This document shows, piece by piece, positions 32,142 through 33,503 of a stretch of 33,503 nucleotides of DNA. The notes below the pieces were generated by a model. The model did not search any database, had not been told where the DNA came from, and saw only the letters and a program-made list of their open reading frames with translations. Source of the stretch: JAIOTH01 sp964486685 (GTDB lineage Bacteria; Patescibacteriota; Patescibacteriia; UBA1558; S5-K13). Position numbers and translations under genes: made by a program. Numbering within the stretch: position 1 is the first letter of the stretch; each line of letters starts with the position of its first letter. The stretch lies in NCBI GenBank assembly GCA_964486685.1, contig CAZAOE010000013.1:1-33503 (forward strand). The letters are read 5' to 3'.

Positions 32142-32161
32142 CCTGTCTGCCGGCAGGCAGG
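32142..32161. repeat. 20-bp GC palindrome
   Basis: CCTGTCTGCCGGCAGGCAGG, one base off a perfect palindrome. It interrupts a TAGTTAGTAGTT repeat, as at 22801, just upstream of the AMP phosphorylase start. Confidence 0.85.
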
Positions 32162-32252
32162 TAGTTAGTAGTTAGTGATTTAAATTTTTAGTTTTTAATT
32201 TTGCGTTTTTAACTATACTTCATTTTACTTTATTGACAGTAAAAGTCAAAAG

Positions 32253-32285
32253 AAAAAAGCCCAAATGCACATTAGTGATTGGGTT
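32253..32285 (-). terminator. Terminator of the long structured RNA
   Basis: On the minus strand AACCCAA-T-CAC and GTG-CA-TTTGGG form a hairpin with a 4-nt loop and a small bulge, followed by TTTTTT. It ends the RNA that starts near 32665. Confidence 0.85.
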
Positions 32286-32665
32286 TATAAAAATTCAGGA
32301 AAGAGCTTTTTTTCTGGAGTCGCTAAAGTTACGACCGGGGAAAAAGAATATTTTCCCATAGCTCACAGAAGAAAACTTAGAATTGCTCCGTTATTAAAAT
32401 AATAAGGTCTACAATTTACTCTTTCCTGGACAGAATAGGCACTATAAAAATAGTCGCCTACCCCATTTAAAATTGATTGGTGCCGTGAAGGATTTTAACC
32501 CGCAAACTTTCATAATATATCTATGAAAGCGCTCAATTTTGATGAGCTAGACACCGTTTTTTGTCAAAAATTGGAGCGGAATACGAGCTATGCTCATAAT
32601 TTAAAAACTTTGTCCGGGAAAGTTTTTAAATTTACCTTTAAGCAAAAAGGCACTTCCGCATTTAT
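32256..32665 (-). ncRNA. Candidate structured RNA of about 400 nt, family unknown
   Basis: The stretch runs from a consensus promoter (32672-32699) to a strong terminator and has no convincing open frame. In the transcript, GCGGAA and TTCCGC close a 4-way junction of three hairpins (CCTTT/AAAGG; AATTTAAAAACTTT/AAAGTTTTTAAATT, 14 bp perfect; ATGAGC/GCTCGT). A second junction, GGTGTC with GGCACC, encloses GCTCA/TGAGC and CTTTCATA/TATGAAAG stems in tRNA-like order. Further on, CAGGAAAGAG pairs with CTCTTTCCTG and ATAGGC/GCCTAC with an ACTATA stem. I looked for RNase P (GAGGAAAGTCC, ACAGAA), tmRNA (tag, TTCGAC) and rRNA signatures and found none. Confidence 0.65.
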
Positions 32666-32671
32666 TTAATC

Positions 32672-32699
32672 ATTATATATAATTTAATTTTTTTGTCAA
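32672..32699 (-). promoter_or_regulatory. Consensus promoter P3 for the 400-nt RNA
   Basis: TTGACA (32699-32694) and TATAAT (32677-32672), both perfect, 16-nt spacer, start expected near 32665. About 36 bp around it match the promoter at 33007-33034 with one difference, so one was copied from the other. Confidence 0.88.
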
Positions 32700-32739
32700 G
32701 CACTTGTCAATTAATCACAATCTTTTGTATTTTATTAAT

Positions 32740-33000
32740 TATCTGCGAACATTACAAAAATTTAGTCAAAATTTGAATGAGGCATCCGTTAAAAAACTTT
32801 GACTTGTTTGAGGAGTGGAATGATAATGAAACGACGAGTTTCAAAGTTTTAGGATGACGAATGATTAAATTATCTAAATTTTTGTACAGTTCGCGATTTT
32901 GCGGAGCCACCACTTTTTTAAAAAGGGGTGGCAAAGAAACAGAATCGTAATAATAAGATAAAAAATGGCTCACTCTATACTCCCCTATTCATTTTTATAT
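32740..33000 (-). ncRNA. Candidate structured RNA with long closing helix (6S-like shape)
   Basis: Downstream of promoter P2. A closing helix pairs 32874-32894 with 32745-32765 (13 bp, a 2-nt mismatch, then 6 bp). Inside it is an open bubble of about 17 nt on each side, then CATCC/GGATG and AAACTTTGA/TCAAAGTTT stems. A 5' hairpin, GCCACC/GGTGGC within CGATT/AATCG, precedes it. Stem-bubble-stem is the layout of 6S RNA, but I have no sequence match. No terminator is seen before P3. A 73-codon frame starting at GTG 32973 with GGGGAG upstream overlaps it. I think the RNA explains the DNA better, but a small protein cannot be excluded. Confidence 0.5.
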
Positions 33001-33006
33001 TTAATC

Positions 33007-33034
33007 ATTATATATAATTTAAATTTTTTGTCAA
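33007..33034 (-). promoter_or_regulatory. Consensus promoter P2
   Basis: TTGACA (33034-33029), 16-nt spacer and TATAAT (33012-33007), all perfect. Expected start near 33000. Nearly the same 36 bp as P3. Confidence 0.88.
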
Positions 33035-33052
33035 GCCCGTCTAACGGGCTCA

Positions 33053-33128
33053 ACCCTGTTAAATAAAATTTAACCATTGCTAAATTTTAATCTTAAATTT
33101 TTATAAATTTAAGGTTATTTAACTGGGT
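33053..33128. repeat. Loose inverted repeat related to 28438-28473
   Basis: ACCCTGTTAAATAA (33053-33066) and TTATTTAACTGGGT (33115-33128) pair with one mismatch around 48 nt of AT-rich DNA. The outer 12 bases equal the arm of the repeat at 28438. Confidence 0.55.
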
Positions 33129-33146
33129 CAAGAGGTTTTTTAGGAA

Positions 33147-33272
33147 TAAAAAAATGGGCTTATTAACCCTTTTGTTCGCTGTGGAGAGGAAAAAATTCAG
33201 CACTTTAATCTACTTTCACCTTGCGGTCCATGGAGATTAAAGTTGATAAAGCTGAATTCTTTCTCCACATCT
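33147..33272 (-). ncRNA. Candidate hairpin RNA of about 125 nt (SRP-RNA-like in shape)
   Basis: From promoter P1 to the terminator at 33148-33169. It is one long rod: TGTGGAG/CTCCACA, GAATTCAGC/GCTGAATT, a one-sided 7-nt bulge, ACTTTAATCT/AGATTAAAGT, and a tip with ACC-GCAA-GGT, a GNRA tetraloop. Size, rod shape and a GNRA-capped apical part fit small bacterial SRP (4.5S) RNA, but the near-invariant GGAAGGAAGCAG tip is not there (GCAAGGTGAAAGTAG instead). It could be a divergent SRP RNA, a 6S-like RNA, or something new. Confidence 0.65.
33148..33169 (-). terminator. Terminator of the 125-nt RNA
   Basis: GGGTT AATA AGCCC on the minus strand (5 bp with one G-U pair), then ATTTTTTT. It follows the long rod by about 10 nt. 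Confidence 0.75.
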
Positions 33273-33279
33273 AAGATAG

Positions 33280-33307
33280 ATTATACACCCTTCATTTAAA
33301 ATGTCAA
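33280..33307 (-). promoter_or_regulatory. Consensus promoter P1
   Basis: TTGACA (33307-33302) and TATAAT (33285-33280), perfect, 16-nt spacer. The expected start at about 33272 places the RNA rod directly at the 5' end. Its spacer sequence differs from those of P2 and P3. Confidence 0.88.
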
Positions 33308-33474
33308 GCTAAAAAGGCTCTTTGTCAAACACTGTGGTGCTTAAGACAATAAAATATAATTATTACAGTAGTTTTTTTTATAGTATTTGTATTTTATTTG
33401 TATTTTAGGCGCCCTTACAACAATTTAGATACAATTCGAATAAAGACAAATAGAATTTCTACGAGGAATGAGAA

Positions 33475-33503
33475 TGACGAGTATTGAAATTCATTTGGCT
33501 GAA
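33475..33503 (+). CDS. Possible 5' end of a plus-strand gene, cut by the window
   Basis: ATG at 33475 opens MTSIEIHLAE and is still open at the window edge. GAGG lies 8 nt upstream. Only 9-10 codons are visible, and the preceding DNA resembles GC-richer repeat sequence, so this may be chance. Between 33310 and 33460 I see only AT-rich DNA with a TTTGTATTTTA tandem repeat. Confidence 0.3.

Noticed and set aside
32478..32560. tRNA-like sequence on the minus strand (GGTGTC ... GGGTTAAAATCC ... GGCACC)
   Set aside because: The T-loop lacks TTC, the T-stem is badly paired, no U33-anticodon loop is present and the acceptor pairing is incomplete. Not a functional tRNA gene.
32256..32665. Assignment as RNase P RNA or tmRNA because of the 400-nt length
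   Set aside because: None of the conserved RNase P segments nor a tmRNA tag frame and TTCGAC 5' region could be found on either strand.
32752..32973. 73-codon minus-strand frame starting at GTG with GGGGAG upstream
   Set aside because: The DNA forms long matching helices, follows a stable-RNA-type promoter, and the predicted protein has no recognisable character. It is kept as an alternative in the RNA entry but not annotated as a gene.
1..33503. Alternative genetic code (UGA read as Gly or Trp), as in some CPR lineages
   Set aside because: Ribosomal and other housekeeping genes read through normally with standard stops, and I saw no conserved positions that require UGA as a sense codon.

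Overview
This AT-rich, densely packed window most likely comes from the Candidate Phyla Radiation (Patescibacteria). The evidence is an archaeal-type AMP phosphorylase, a short L13, an alanyl-tRNA synthetase without its C-terminal domain, an RNA polymerase alpha subunit without a recognisable C-terminal domain, almost no Shine-Dalgarno sequences, and intergenic regions full of AT-rich inverted repeats and small GC-rich palindromes. The standard stop codons fit, so code 11 is assumed. The exact lineage cannot be read from the window. Nearly every gene lies on the minus strand; the main exception is a large membrane protein at 477-2615.

Layout: (1) 157-387, a small membrane protein. (2) 477-16956, an envelope glycan and secretion region: a GT-C-like membrane protein, two GT4 and two GT2 glycosyltransferases, a DUF2304 partner, an alpha/beta hydrolase, two sugar-nucleotide SDR enzymes, MetK, GtrA, a secreted subtilisin with FG-GAP-like repeats, and a MATE/MOP flippase. 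These could make, flip and decorate a lipid-linked surface polysaccharide. (3) 17033-20642, small orphan genes, a lipoprotein, a DUF84 (YjjX-like) NTPase and a NIF3-insert-like protein. (4) 20809-21315, a degenerate receiver protein. (5) 21435-25954, ribosomal genes: rplM-rpsI and infA-rpmJ-rpsM-rpsK-rpsD-rpoA-rplQ, the latter behind a consensus promoter. (6) 26088-32114, alaS, a GxxExxY nuclease-like protein, a dead ISL3-type transposase, mnmA and AMP phosphorylase. (7) 32250-33310, about 1 kb without a convincing protein, holding three consecutive minus-strand consensus promoters, each followed by strongly folding sequence. I read this as a cluster of stable RNAs that I could not assign to a known family.

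The two most notable signals are this RNA cluster and the short palindromic repeats that have entered protein-coding genes in frame. A related palindrome encodes a PP(H/Q)Lxx-KWGG-like peptide in both mnmA and the GT-C-like gene, and a different palindrome sits inside a GT4 gene. The same GC-rich palindromes also interrupt larger AT-rich repeats between genes, which shows that they move. Other points are a hydrolase gene flanked by a 57-bp duplication of its neighbour's 3' end, a histone-H1-like tail on RpoA, and three orphan genes that alone carry a perfect AGGAGG site.
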